NCBI GenBank assembly: GCA_030512295.1
Contig: JAULSR010000002.1
Span: 1,488,001-1,552,000 of the forward strand
DNA length: 64,000 bases
Source: Bombardia bombarda
Taxonomy: Eukaryota > Ascomycota > Sordariomycetes > Sordariales > Lasiosphaeriaceae
Reading direction: 5' to 3'
In this document: positions 20,983 through 32,873 of the stretch, one piece after another
Layout: the number at the start of each line of letters is the position of its first letter
Position numbering within the stretch: the stretch's first letter is position 1
The notes under the pieces: model-generated
Seen by the model: only the letters and a program-made list of their open reading frames with translations
The model's database searches: none
Told to the model about the DNA's origin: nothing
Translations under genes and position numbers: made by a program

Positions 20983-23900
20983 ATGACGACTCAAACGGAT
21001 TTAGATCCCCTGGGGGCTGCCACAGCAGCATCACCTCTGATGTCACCATTGAGCCCACCCCCCGCATGGTTCAACAATGATGACCTTGAGTGTCCTGCAG
21101 GCCAGGAACTTCCCTTGGACTCGCCTCCTATATCACCTTTGACTCCCCCACCTGCTTGGTTCAATGACGATGATACCAAATGCCCTAGCTTTAAACGCAG
21201 CTTTGAGTGGCTTGCTGAAGATGGAGACGATACTCCTCTCAAGCGCGTTTGCCTCGAAGATGACAAATTAACTGAGGAGCACTCAGATATGTCAACGCCG
21301 GGTCAAGCTTCTCGCAAGGTTCTTCGATCTTTACTGAACCCAGCCCCAACGAGCCCCAAACTCCTGTCTCTAATGAAAGCGAAATTCCCCCTTGTAGTAT
21401 TTTAACAATTGATATCGGTAAACCCGAAGTATGGGCGAATTTGCGTGGAGGTCTTTGCGAGGCACTGCCTTACTTCCGTGCCTACAAGGGAAGCCTTCAT
21501 TCTCGAAACAGGGAGGCGGCAGGCTTCCTAATCGACAAGGAAGCCAGCGTCAGGGACTTCTTTGGCTCCCAGGTTATTATATCTTCTGCGTGAGTCTTAT
21601 TTCGCTGTTTTATTATAATACACCTCGTTCCTGCACCATTGTGACTGTCTTAGAACGGAACACTGCTCTGGTTTTGACAATTTTATCTAATGCAAAATTG
21701 CAGCGGTGGCGGTCGCGTCAGAGTTGCAGAGACCAACAAGATGGTTCGTCTTGAAGACGCCACCGATGATGCTATGAATATCAAAGCCATTCGGAAAGCC
21801 CATGAGAATCGGGCTCTAATTGCTGTAGTTGCTGGTAAGTATCATAATCCCTTGACAAGCCATAATCCCAGTCAATGACACTCACGTGAGTATAGGTCAA
21901 GATCATCCTCTGTATCCGTGCAAGCCACCACATGCATACGATGTTCTTGATTGGTTTCATATCACAGACGTCTGGGGCGAGATGCAAATAACGCTTGCCG
22001 GACATAATCCAGTCCGAGTCTGGCGGATACGGCTCGAAAAGGCCAACCTTTACAAGCCCTCTTGGTGGGCCACCGAAGACGGTCAGCAGCCTACTGCATC
22101 AGCCGGAGAAAAACCCTGTGTCCCATTCAAACATTGTGATGACTGCAACATCGAGAGCAAGGAAATATTTTCGACTGGCTGGACTTGTCTCAACCACAAA
22201 TGCAACTCATTCTTCAAATTCCCACCCGAGACAGGAGAAATCGACGTCAATGAGCTGGCTTATACCGAAGCATTCTTCAATAAACGTCATCCGTTCACAG
22301 GTCCACTACCTCTACTGAAGCCGGAGATCCCAAGCTCGACAGGACTCCATGGAACGGAAAAGGTCTTGCGCCGTGGATTTGTCTGTCCCGATTGTGGCTG
22401 TTGTAGCCGCCAAATATTCTGGAACCGATTAGTTTGCGAGCACTGTGCATTTACAGTCAAGGCCACGATGCTTCCATACCCGAAGGATGCTCTCGAGAAC
22501 GAGACGGCAATGTTTGATTTGCGGATGGAGCGCCGACGGAAGCAAAATAGAGCAAAGAAGGGCAGCGTCAGCCAGATTGAGGAGGTCAAAGAGGAGAAGG
22601 TCGATGTTAGTGAGGTCAGCCTTCAAGACATTGACGAGCATGACATCCGTGACAGTGAGATGGATGGGGATCAAGACTCTGAGATCAGGGCCGCTGTCGA
22701 CGGTTTGACCGAAACAATCGATATCAAACCCGGCGAAGAAAATGCGGGCCACAATAAAGATGTGGACGAAAATGAGGTCAGCCACCTCGAGACTGATAAG
22801 GATAGCGTCCATGAAGTGGATATGAACGAGAATGAAGACAATGCGATACAGACCAGCAACGACGAGTCGAATGAAGATTTCAACAGTAAACCTGATAAAG
22901 AAGAAGCGGGTGATAGGCATGCCGTTGACGAAAACGAGGCCTATCGCATGGAAATTGACGAGCAAGACGTCTATGACAACGAAACGAACGAGAATAACGA
23001 CGATGTGGTCAAGGCCATTATGAATGATTTAAATGAGGACTCAGACATCAAACCTTCTAATTCTAAACACAGTGCTGGCCACGAGGATGATATTAGCGAA
23101 GATGAGGTCACCGAGCTGGCAACTCGCATCAACCGCAGTTGCGTACAGCTCACTCAGGATCTAGCCCTGGGCCAGTACAAAGTTCGACAATATTATCTTC
23201 CAGATCCAGAGGGAAATATCATTGGCTCTTTCACCCTTTTTGTCTCGAACTCCAACATCAACTCCTCGGAGAATGGTCCTGACGACATATTCCGGCAGCT
23301 TGAGACTACGGACATAGGTCTCAAGAGGAATCCTGTCGCAATTGTGGGACGTAAGTGCCATGCCACCAAGGCAGATGTTTGACGGAGCGGCTGACCGGAT
23401 TGTAGACAAGCTTGAAGGGCTGACGAGACACTTTCAGCAGAATTTTGTTCGTATCTCCCTCTGTTCCACAACAGGCACCTTTGGCTGACCTGACCCATAA
23501 TAGGGAGCACGATACAAGTTTGGGGTTTCTGTTCAGTCAAAGGGGTTTGACGAGGCCCCGGATGTAGTCCTCAGGGCGCTTCACCGTTTGGTCTGGGCGG
23601 GAAAAGGTGCAATTGCGGCTACGACTGAAATGCTTGCTGGTCGGGATTGCTGGTCGGGATTGTGGCCCGAATCCGCCCCCGGCCGAGAGTAATGACTTTA
23701 ACGAGTTGCTCGCTCTGGGCTATATGGAGGATGATCGTATCAATGTGCGCCCCATTACTCTTTTCACACCGCTGCCTAGCTTTATGGGACTTCATTGACA
23801 TGTGATAACCCCAGTACCATGAAGACGGCGAGAAGAAACTCGGACCGACCGTCGCAGCATTGTCCCTCGGATCACCATCGACCATGAAATTCCGACCCAA

Positions 23901-24186
23901 GATCAAGTCAGGGTTCGGCGACTCCCTCCCCAAGAACACCAGCGGCAGTTATTACAAGGACGTTCTCGAGGTCCCCTTCAAGCACGGAGACATGATGGTG
24001 ATGCACGGACAGGCTATCCATCGCGTGTATGAGCACGCCGTCGAGCCCATGGGAATGCGTCGGTTCTCCCTGACCTGTCGCTACATCGATCCCGACAAGA
24101 TGAAGACCCAGGCGGACAGGGACGACGCTGCTGCGAAGGGCGCCTTTCCCGAGCACTCGACGAGTTTTGCGTATAATGGTGACTGA
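20983..24186 (+). CDS. AlkB-like 2OG-Fe(II) oxygenase with CxxC modules; frameshifted, possible pseudogene
   Basis: Proposed exons: 20983-21290, 21344-21589, 21704-21834, 21896-23350, 23406-23446, 23504-23744, 23815-24186. The N-terminus repeats a motif twice (SPLMSPLSPPPAWFNNDD and SPPISPLTPPPAWFNDDD). The middle has two Cys clusters (HCDDC...CLNHKC and CPDCGCC...CEHC), probably zinc sites, then an acidic region with three 55-residue repeats (22654-23127). The C-terminus is an AlkB catalytic domain: YHEDGE (HxD iron ligands), the second His in VYEHAVEP, and RRFSLTCR with the Arg residues that bind 2-oxoglutarate. Related enzymes remove alkyl groups from nucleic acids. Problem: a 13-bp tandem duplication at 23635-23660 shifts the frame and gives an in-frame TAA at 23690-23692, before the catalytic motifs; without one copy the frame reads through. 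The first intron (21291-21343, donor GTCAAC) and the one at 23447 (GTTCGT) have weak donors, and the first may instead be a second frameshift. Confidence 0.72.
22654..23127 (+). repeat. Three tandem acidic repeats of about 55 residues
   Basis: Within the AlkB-like gene, 22654-22818, 22819-22983 and 22984-23127 encode degenerate units of 55, 55 and 48 residues. Each has a Glu/Asp/Asn-rich start, a D(I/N)xKP-type centre (DIKPGEENAGH, NSKPDKEEAGD, DIKPSNSKHSAGH), then DVDENEV/AVDENEA/DISEDEV and a hydrophobic (S/A/T)xLE-like step. This indicates internal duplication of coding DNA. Confidence 0.8.
23635..23660 (+). repeat. 13-bp tandem duplication causing a frameshift
   Basis: TGCTGGTCGGGAT occurs twice in direct succession (23635-23647, 23648-23660). 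As 13 is not a multiple of three, it shifts the reading frame of the AlkB-like gene and leads to TAA at 23690. Removing one copy restores an open frame reading AGRDCGPNPPPAESNDF into FNELLALGYMEDDRIN. Confidence 0.85.
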
Positions 24187-24771
24187 AGGTGAATGGACAC
24201 CATGGAGTCTGCTGTCGTGGGCTATGGCATAGATACGACCACGTACTACTTACATGATCTCTGGGTCAGATAGAGGTGTCAGTGATATTGGCTCATTGGA
24301 GGGCGAATTGGCAATTTGGTGCACATCATCCACAGTAATCTTGGAGATTCAACTATTACAAGATGTCTCTTGATATGGCGGCAACAAGAAACATATCATA
24401 TGATCAGCGTATCTCATGTATACTAAGAAGGTGGTGGACTTGACCGATCTCAAAAGCATTTCTTCCAAATCACTATCAAAAGCCGCCTCTCAGAAAGGTA
24501 CCATAGCAGACATCCCACGGTTAAAAATGAACAGTAATAAATGTGGATGTAGATAGAATGACAACTCCCAATATATATGCCCGTTGTTCCCACATTCCGG
24601 CTCACACTTCCACTGTCTCATCATATACTAACACTACATGTATCAACTGCGACCAGTCGGTCGTCCGTAATATTATTACGCAATTATTTACACCCCATCA
24701 CTCCCACTCCCACTCCCACTCCCACTCCCTCTCCCTCTCCCCATCTCATCCATCCATTCACTTCTCACTGC
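24187..24771. other. Intergenic region between convergent genes
   Basis: Holds 3' ends of the AlkB-like gene (+) and the Atp12-like gene (-). A CCCACT/CCCTCT hexamer tract lies at about 24699-24738. No gene is seen. Confidence 0.6.
24699..24738. repeat. CACTCC/CTCTCC hexanucleotide tract
   Basis: About five CACTCC units followed by CTCTCC variants directly downstream of the Atp12-like gene, in its likely 3' UTR. Simple repeat. Confidence 0.8.
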
Positions 24772-26142
24772 CTACTGCGCATTCCCCATCCCCCTGCCAC
24801 TAACAAGCAACACCACACTCCCAAACTGCCTCCTGACATCCTCCTTCTCCACATCATGCGTATCCTCCACCTCGCCCCACTTCCTCGTCTGCCACTCCGT
24901 CTCCACACTCGCCGCCCTCGCCGCCTCCTCCACGCCAAACTGTCCCCCATACCCGACCCCGGCATCCCCCTCGCTCCACTCCACCACCAGCCTCGCGCCG
25001 CCCAGCAAGCTCTTGCCCGCGAGCGTCGCGCGCTCCAGCCCAGCCAGCTCCCAGCTCGACAGCCCCAGCACCCAGCCCTGCACGACCTCGCGCGTGCCCG
25101 GCTCCTGCTGCCGCGGGAGCAGGCTCTCGCCCTCGAGAACGGGCACGATGCTGATGCCCGGCCAGACGCGGGCGGTCAGGTACGAGACGATGGACAGCGC
25201 GGTTTCCTTCTGCAGGTCGCGGAGAGACTTTCCCTCCTTGTTGGTGGCGTTGGAGGCGCTGAGGCGGTCGGACGGGTCGGCGGGCGGGGCCCAGCAGAGG
25301 AGAGAGTCGGTGTCGAGGTAGCGGAGGAGGGAGGTGACGATGGAGGCGCGGATGGGCGCCGGGTCGACTGTATTTTTGAGAGAGTGCGCGGCGTCGTCGT
25401 CGGCGATGTCGAGGGCGCGGCAGGTGAGCGACATGAGGGGGATGAGGTGCTGCTTTGCTGCCTCCTGGGCCGAGAGGAGCTGGTCCCACTCGAGGGCGAG
25501 GGCGTTGGCGAGGTGGGGCTTGGTGAGGGGGATGGTGAGGATGTCTTTTGTCGCGTTGGGGCGGCGAAGGGGGCGCGAGTCGAGGAAGACTTGGTAGAAG
25601 CCTGGTGAGGATGTTAGTATATACTCTGCAACTGCAATGGGATTTGTATCACATTGGGGTTGATTGGGTGACATACCATCAACCTCCCGCACCACCACAT
25701 CCTTCCAGAACCTCCTCTTGAGCTGCGCAGCCGCCGTCGCCGTGCCCCTGCCCACCCCGCCAATGTTCGCCGCCGCCTCCGCAGCAGCCGCGCTCTTGTC
25801 TTTGGCGTGCGCCGAGGCCGCGTTCCGGATATCTCTCGCCTGTCTCAGCATCTCAGCCTGTCTCTTGCGCCTCGCTACGCGCGAGTACCCGGCATACCCT
25901 TCGTCAGCGGCGGCGGCACCATCGGCAAACTCAGCCGCGGGCACTGGAGCGGGCGGGGGCGGGCCGTTACCGTGGGAGGGCTCGACCTTTGCGCGCAGCG
26001 GCTGCGTCAGCGGTGTATGGATTGCTGCGCGGCGGCATGATGCCGAAGACGAGAAGATCGCGGCGGCGACCTTGCTAGAAGGGGCGACAACGGGGGTCGG
26101 GCGCAGAGGCAAGGCGAGGCATAACCTCGTTGCGGGCGCCAT
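24772..26142 (-). CDS. ATP12: Mitochondrial F1-ATPase assembly chaperone, Atp12 family
   Basis: Two exons on the minus strand, 25677-26142 and 24772-25601, give 431 residues. The 75-nt intron (GTATGT...ACCAG) is a multiple of three without stops, so a continuous frame would wrongly add 25 residues (MSPNQPQCDTN...). The spliced joint reads FWKDVVVREVDG|FYQVFLDSRPLRR, the conserved start of the Atp12 domain. LTIPLTKPHLANALALEWD and HLIPLMSLTCRALDIADD follow. The N-terminus is rich in Arg, Ala and Ser (MAPATRLCLALPLRP), fitting a mitochondrial presequence, with an Ala/Pro-rich spacer to about residue 140. In yeast Atp12 binds the F1 alpha subunit and is needed to build the alpha/beta hexamer. 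The C-terminal region (RTREVVQGW..., ESVETEW) is less conserved. Good confidence in identity. Confidence 0.92.
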   Translation of the reverse strand: MAPATRLCLALPLRPTPVVAPSSKVAAAIFSSSASCRRAAIHTPLTQPLRAKVEPSHGNGPPPPAPVPAAEFADGAAAADEGYAGYSRVARRKRQAEMLRQARDIRNAASAHAKDKSAAAAEAAANIGGVGRGTATAAAQLKRRFWKDVVVREVDGMSPNQPQCDTNPIAVAEYILTSSPGFYQVFLDSRPLRRPNATKDILTIPLTKPHLANALALEWDQLLSAQEAAKQHLIPLMSLTCRALDIADDDAAHSLKNTVDPAPIRASIVTSLLRYLDTDSLLCWAPPADPSDRLSASNATNKEGKSLRDLQKETALSIVSYLTARVWPGISIVPVLEGESLLPRQQEPGTREVVQGWVLGLSSWELAGLERATLAGKSLLGGARLVVEWSEGDAGVGYGGQFGVEEAARAASVETEWQTRKWGEVEDTHDVEKEDVRRQFGSVVLLVSGRGMGNAQ

Positions 26143-27149
26143 GTTGTCTTCTTCTTGAGGAGGATGGATAGAGGGTGTGTCGTCAACTTGGAGGTGGGCG
26201 AGGAGAGAAAGATAGGTAGATGGAATCGCTCGGTTCGATAATAAGGTAGTCTCTGTCTGGTAGATCTCTTTTTAGGGTCGCAGCGCTGTGACCATCGTGA
26301 AAGAACTAAACATTTTCGCCAAGAAGAATGGCAGCGATTGCCGTGCGATAGAGCAGGGGTAGCTATGCCTCAAATCAACCCGATTGGTGAGTAAGCGCTG
26401 GTAGGTTTCAACTGACAGATGCGATGACATCATCTGGTCTTGTGCTGTTCTACCTGCATCTCCATACTTGACACATTCAAAAACACAAAGGAGTTGCTTC
26501 TATAACACGCTTTGTACTCTGCCAAGTGGGTGGCAGAATAAGCCGCCTGCGAAAGTGTCCGTGCCCGCAGAATTGACAATATCGCATTTCTACCTACCAT
26601 TTACAGGCACGTCTACCTCCACTAACACAGCCTCAAATCTTTGTAAAAGACACTCGCTACTATTGAAATGGCCGATGAACGCATATGAATTTTCCCAGAT
26701 TTAAACGGTGCTGTTTGTGTGGTGTTTTGACCATTACAACCTGGGTCATTATTTTGGTGTGCGGCTTATTTCGTCACCCACTCTGCCTGTATTGTCTCCC
26801 ATCATTCCATCCCATTCCACCCCATCCCACCACCACATAATAGACTGAAAATACTATTACACAAATATAGATATGTAAGTGAACCAACAATGCGACGACC
26901 TTTGTGTTCTTCACCCAAAGCAGCAACCAAAGGGCTCCAGTTAAAGTGCCTCTGTTCAAAAAAGACGAAACAATTATATTATGGTGCAAAATAAAACGGG
27001 CAAACGCCAATCTCCAAAGCTACCTCAATACCCACGCCCCACTGCACCGAGAAGCAAGCCTCACGACCCCCGCCATGGTCTACACCAATTATCCGATTAA
27101 TCGCTTTGTCGAAGAGAAAATAAAAGTGTGTGTAATAGTTTTTAAAAAA
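26143..27149. other. Promoter region of Atp12-like gene and 3' flank of EFR3
   Basis: About 1 kb between two minus-strand genes. ORFs at 26468-26704 and 26904-27338 are low-complexity or antisense to EFR3. No gene or repeat is supported. Confidence 0.55.
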
Positions 27150-30100
27150 TCAATAAGGCGGCTTCGTAACAGTGCCCAAGCTCCGTTCGCCAGCATGGCT
27201 ATCGATGCCCTTGAGAAGAGCATCCAGATCCATGGCCGGCATTTTATCGCCCATGTTGCTAGCCCAAGAGGACGACACAACGCGTTGCTCGCCCCCTCGG
27301 CTCTTGAGGCTCCGCCTCGAGGTTGCCGGCCTGGGTAGTGTTGCAGCGTGCGCAACGTCTTGTCCCACGGCCTTCGGCACGTGTCCTTCTAAGCCGCTGG
27401 GGATTGGCGGTACAGGTGGCACGGCTTCCGACAGCCCATTACTATCACCGGCACCCGCAACCTCTTTGGCAGGGTGAGAGCCCAGCGGCCCGCCGCGAAT
27501 ACTAGACTTGCGGTCCCTTGATGTTGGCCGCTGGCTTGCGTCTGCTCCCTCAATCGCGACAAGCTCACCGACAGCGGGGTTGTACGATAGCTCGCTCAAG
27601 GTCATATCATAGCTGACTAGGCTATCGCTGCTGCTGTCGTCGTCCTGCTGAGACCCAGCGGTCCCGTGCATTGTGGGCGGAGGCTGCAGGTGGCCAGACA
27701 ACACCAGCTTTAGCTGCTCTACAGACGTCACCATCTGGTCCTGGCTGGTGGTGCTTTCACCCCCGGGAGACATATTGCTTCGGAGGCTTGACTTGCGGAG
27801 TTTGCCCGCGTCGGGACCGCCTCCTGGCGAAGACAAAGGTCGGAGATTGGTGTTGCTGGCGAATGGAGATGATGTTCCCGGTTGATTAGCAAGTCCATTC
27901 GGTGCCAGTCCACCATTCGCGCCCAGACGAAGCCGGTTAGTACCCGTCGTCCCTGTCCGCGACCCGTTGAGCGATGCAGACTTGCTGCCCACCTGCACGG
28001 CGGCAAGGACGGCGTCACGGGACCAGTCGCTGAGCATCAGCTCGCGGAACTGAGCAGGAACCTCTGGCTCTGTCTCGATGGTGGGCACACTGCTGAGGCT
28101 CGATCCGAGGATGGGGTGAGTAAAGCTGCGGCCGGGACTAGCGGCCGGGCTTGATGGCGGCGAGCTCGTGTGTTCTTGATACCCTTTGCATACCGCCTCC
28201 ACCAAGGCCTGGCGGTCGTCAAATGGCAGCAATGCCTCAGACTCGATTTCCTTGAGAGGCAACCTCGGCTGTGGTCTGGCCATCCCTGGGGTCCCCACCA
28301 GTTCAAGGAGAGGTGGTGGCATGTGAATACCCTCGACCCAGAAATGCTTGCTACGGCGCCGGACGATTTCATTATGTATCGCCCGTCCCACAAAAGAGCT
28401 CTCGTAGTCGAATCTCTCGGTCAGAATCCAAAAGTAGCCATGCACAAGACTGCCCAGCCGGACCTTGGCAATCGGTGTGTCAGCATCCTGAATATCCTCT
28501 TGGAGCCTGAAAATCATGGGCAGACCATATCTGACGGCGTTCACCCCAAGACGGTCCACGAGTTTAGCCAACAGCACGTGGAGAAGTAAAATATCGGTTT
28601 CGTACTCCACGAGTTGGACTGCATTATCATAAATGGCAAGGTGAAGAAGCTGCAAGAAATGCGAGCGCGGGACCTTTGCGGGCTTGTCTCCTCGGTGGGA
28701 GCCAGTTGAGACTGCCCTCCGCGCGAGCGATACCCCCGTAACTTCTCTGTTTTTCAAGGTCGCACGCGCAGTTTCGTCTCTCGCCTTTGAGTCTGCGCTC
28801 GTCGTCTCACGATCCAGCCACGTCAGAACAGCATCTGCGTAGGCTTTCCGTACAAGGCCATCGGGGTCTCGCAATAACCACTGTGTACCGTCCCAGACTT
28901 GGACTGGTACATGATTCCTAGATAGGGCAAGATGGCCGCTCATCCTGGTACGAGGATTGGCAACCAGCAATATCGACTTGATAGCTCTGAGAGCCGCAAT
29001 TTTTGCGACAGTGAGGGAAAACAGGGAGTCCAAATGATGCTCATCGACATTTGCAGATGCAGACGGGCCAGAAGCATTATCGGCCTTTTCTCCCTGGGGC
29101 GACGAGTTTGAGGTGCTGCCTGACCTCGATGGCTTCAGTTTGATAAGTATTGTCGAAATCATGTCGGAGATTTGATCGGCATAGTAGACGTGTGTGGCCA
29201 GATCTCCGATACACTCCTGAAGCCTAAGCAGCAAATCCTTGCGCTGCGCACCAATCTTTTCCGACTTTTCCGCAAATTGTAGGGTAGTGGGTGATCGCGG
29301 GTCCGGGTGGCCGGGCAGAGGTGGTTCGCTCCTCATGCTATTTGGATCTCCTGGCATCTGCACAAGCCTCCGTATATGCGCCACGAACTGGAGAAGGACA
29401 TCCATGACACTCAACCCAATCAGGTTAACATCGGAGCGCAGAAGAGCAGCGATCATGGCTGCCAAGACGATGTGCTGCCGTAAAGTCTCGTCCGTCAGAG
29501 GATGTTGTGCGAGAGCATCCATCGCAGTGACGAGAATTGTATATCGGTCCGCGACGGGAGCCCAACGAGCGACCAACAGGATCATCTTGATGGCCCACCC
29601 GCCGTCTCTCCCTCGAACGTCTGTAATGACAACATCCTCATCCTGATTAACGCGCTCCTCGATGAACTTAAGAAGAGCGACAGTAGCAGCATGCACCTGG
29701 GACCTGTTCGGAACGACAAAGATCTGTTTCAGACACTGCATCGCCAGAACACCAATGTCCTCTTCTGCAAGCTTGTCGACATCGACAGCAGTGCCCGAGA
29801 GTGCGATGGGGTTCGGGTTCGGGTTGTGTTCGCCAGCGGTGTCCGCCGTCCGTACCGTAGCAATACTAGTCCTCCTTTTCAGCAGCGCCCCGTCAACTTT
29901 ATCCTCCATCTCTGCCCGCTGTAGCAGGACGTCCAAAAAGTCCTCATTGTCGGTCCAGAGATTCTCCAGTATCATCGGGACAGCCACGTCATATTGTCGG
30001 CCAGAAATAGAGGATAGCGCGTCAGAGGACGCAATGCTCCTGATAGCCTCCAGCCCCGAGTTTCTCCACCGCAGTGCAACTGGCTTGCTCGGTTGTGCCT

Positions 30101-30719
30101 TGCCGGGAGAGGATCGCGTCGAGGCAAGAGCAGCATACTGCCTAACAACAGAGACGTACTGGCGTAGATAGACGTGATCTGCCAAGAGCGAGGTTGGGTC
30201 ATGGTGTTCGCAAAATGCCTCAAACGTCGGGATGGACGACTCGACCATGGTGATGTCGTTGGACTTGAGTATCTGATCGAGGATCGTGAGAACACATGGC
30301 GCGAATAATGGGAGGTCTTTTGGCGATTTTTCAATAAGAGCAGTGAGGATCTGCAGTGTAACTTGGACGTTCCTGTAGGTAAATTCGGGATTGTTAGCAC
30401 GGAAAAGAAAAGCAAGGTGCTGTGACTGGCGATGGTGCTGATGGCCGTAGCAATGGACGAGGTAATGGACGTGGCGGAGGGCGCGGCGGAGCGTGGTAGC
30501 TTACCCTATCCTTAGACGGTAGACATCACTGGCCGTCTTCTTTTCCAAAAAGCTGGCAACCTTTTGGATCTTTGTTCGACGCGACTGCGCATAAAATAGC
30601 AGGTAGCTCAGCTCACTCGAGTTCGGCTTCACGTCGACGGCACCTTTGGCGGTTCGCGGATAGCATTTCAGGACCAGGACCTGATGCTTCGGTCGGCATT
30701 TCTGCTGGAGCGCATTCAT
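27150..30719 (-). CDS. EFR3: EFR3 homologue, plasma-membrane scaffold of the PI4-kinase complex
   Basis: Two exons on the minus strand, 30505-30719 and 27150-30372, with a 132-nt intron (GTAAGC...TACAG), give 1145 residues. The N-terminus (MNALQQKCRPKHQVLVLKCYP, then NSSELSYLLFYAQSRRTKIQKVASFLEKK across two segments) is the hallmark of fungal Efr3. An all-helical HEAT/ARM-like region follows to about residue 600 (for example NVQVTLQILTALIEKSPKDL, FEAFCEHHDP, VFVVPNRSQV). The last third is Ser/Pro/Gly-rich and probably disordered, with a conserved-looking MDLDALLKGIDSHAGERSLG near the end. In yeast Efr3 with Ypp1 anchors the kinase Stt4 at plasma-membrane patches for PtdIns4P synthesis. The Cys residues and basic residues near the N-terminus fit membrane attachment. 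The first exon is needed for family similarity; the Met at 30248 alone would lose it. Confidence 0.9.
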
Positions 30720-32873
30720 GGCGGGTGAGCGAACACGTTGCGTGCGCGTAGAGCCGAGATGAGAGCGGGCTTTTGCTTTGCTTTGCTTTGGGGGGCAAAG
30801 AGAAAGGAAGAAGCGCACTCGACTTCTGTAACGACGACGCTTTCTCAGTTCTCGCAGCAGAAGATCTGGTGTCTGCTCACTCCAATTTCCAGCATCAAAG
30901 TCGATCAGCACCTTCCAAGAGAAAATATTCGGGCGCGCAATTTGGTTTAGGGGGGAGGATCTGGAGGTAGGCGTGGCCTGGCTGGACCCGTGGGTTCGGT
31001 GGCTGACAGTGACGGGGGTGTCAAGTTGGTAAGGCAGGTTCTAGGCTGGTCGATGCTCAAACCTCGCTGTGCGACGAAGGTGCTTGGCTGATCGGGTGCC
31101 TAACCATGGCCCCTGGAATGTATCTGCGCTAGGAAATTAGGCCAAGGGGTACTTCTAGCTTCCAGTGAGACGGCCGCGCCAATGCGCCCAGGAACGTACC
31201 CAAGTCCCCTACCTTGGTGATGTGGCGGAATCTCGAAGTAGCGCGTAGTGTACATTCGAAAGGGTGATGCTGTATAATGAAGTTATTGAACTAGGAAACA
31301 GAAGCTGATGGCTTGAATAGGTGACAAAGGCAAGCAAAGTAGCATGGCATATTCCAGTGACAATGCGAATGGAAGCAAATAAGATGTGTGAAACGACCAT
31401 ATCAGTGGTCAAATCGGGATGACGTGTTGCGTGCTATGGGTCAAGTCTTTAGATAGAAGGACTACGAAGAAGAGGCCGACAATCAATGCCAAAGTTGATG
31501 ATGTGTTCTTTGAACGATGTCATGGAAACTCGCATTCTGCGGGCGGGGCTGGATCCGCCACTGGGCGGAAACTAGGTCCGGTATACGCCACTAAATTGCG
31601 CTGATGCGAAGTACTTACAGCGGTGCGACCGAGGGCTCCTGTCTTCCGTGGCTATTTCCATCCATCCAGTACCTGTAGGTGTTTACTTTAGAGGGAATCC
31701 AGACGAAGCAAACATGCAACCAACCGGTTCCTGGAATTCCACAACATTTATTTATGACAGTGCGACAGGCGCCGTCATCGATGCTTGTTAGAATCACAAC
31801 CTACAAGTCCATTCGATGACGACTTAGCGCGTCGACGGGTTGCATGCCCGATCCAGAGCAGCTTCTCAAATCCGTACTTCGTACCCGCATTCGGTTTGAG
31901 AGGGACCCTCAACATGCATGAGACAACATCAAAGTCTTCAGAAGTGTGGCCATCTGAGATGCCCAACTGCGCCGTCTGCGTGACAAACAACCAACTGTCC
32001 CCCTGTCAGATGCCCTTCCCGCGTGCATGGGGTTTCCCTAATAATGGACTGAGACACTGCAGCATCCCCAGCCCGGCCCAACAAACAGCATGCGCAATCA
32101 ATTTGCCGTGCAATTCCCCTCAGATCAGCCCCCATGGCAACCATCACGTGAGTACTGTTGCTGGTAGGTAACCTCCTCAGAGTCCTGAGGTTATTGTGTT
32201 ATTATCTCGAGGTCACTTGGTTTCAGTCAGGATGAGGGTCATTTTACGGGGTAATACGCTTGTTTACCTTTTTCTGTCATCCCCGGCCCGTAGTCGCATC
32301 CGTATTATGGAGTGTAGGTATCGGGTCGGCATCCATCCTATCATCGGCAGCCATCTCGGCCCTCGGGACAGAATGGGAGGGCAGCTGGAGTCTAGAGATG
32401 GGAATGACACTACCCATCAGCCCTGTGGGGCCAGGACGACGCGGGAGACTTAGGCTTACACCATCAGCAAACTCCACCACCAATGAATAGCGAATGCCTC
32501 ACAACCAAGACGACGAATACAACGACGAGTCCTCCCCCCTTTTCAACAATAGCTCGGGAGATGCGACCAAACATGGCCCAAAGTGTCCAAGCATAGCTGA
32601 GGCGGCTTTTGTTGATAAATGATAGTCGACGTGCATCTCCCAACAAACTGCCTCGTAAACCGGTGAGACTTGGACCAGACACCATGATAGGACACCTACC
32701 CAAAAAGCCTTATGTAGACTAACTTGACAACATACTAGACGACAGGGATCGGATACAGACTTGCCAAAGTATGCCTTGCGCGTCCATAAATACCATGGAC
32801 GGCCCTGGCTCGGCCCGAAGACCTTCCAGGCTGCTGCATTATAGACACTGGGCTGTGCCTCCTTGTCCTCGTC
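30720..32873. other. Divergent intergenic region between EFR3 and the FAD oxidoreductase
   Basis: About 2.15 kb containing both promoters. The frame at 31785-32171 (+, 128 codons) and other short ones show no domain, low bias and overlap antisense frames. No repeat or RNA gene is recognised. Confidence 0.5.

Noticed and set aside
24577..25608. 343-codon plus-strand frame opposite the Atp12-like gene
   Set aside because: Antisense shadow, His/Arg/Pro-rich; the minus strand has the recognised family.
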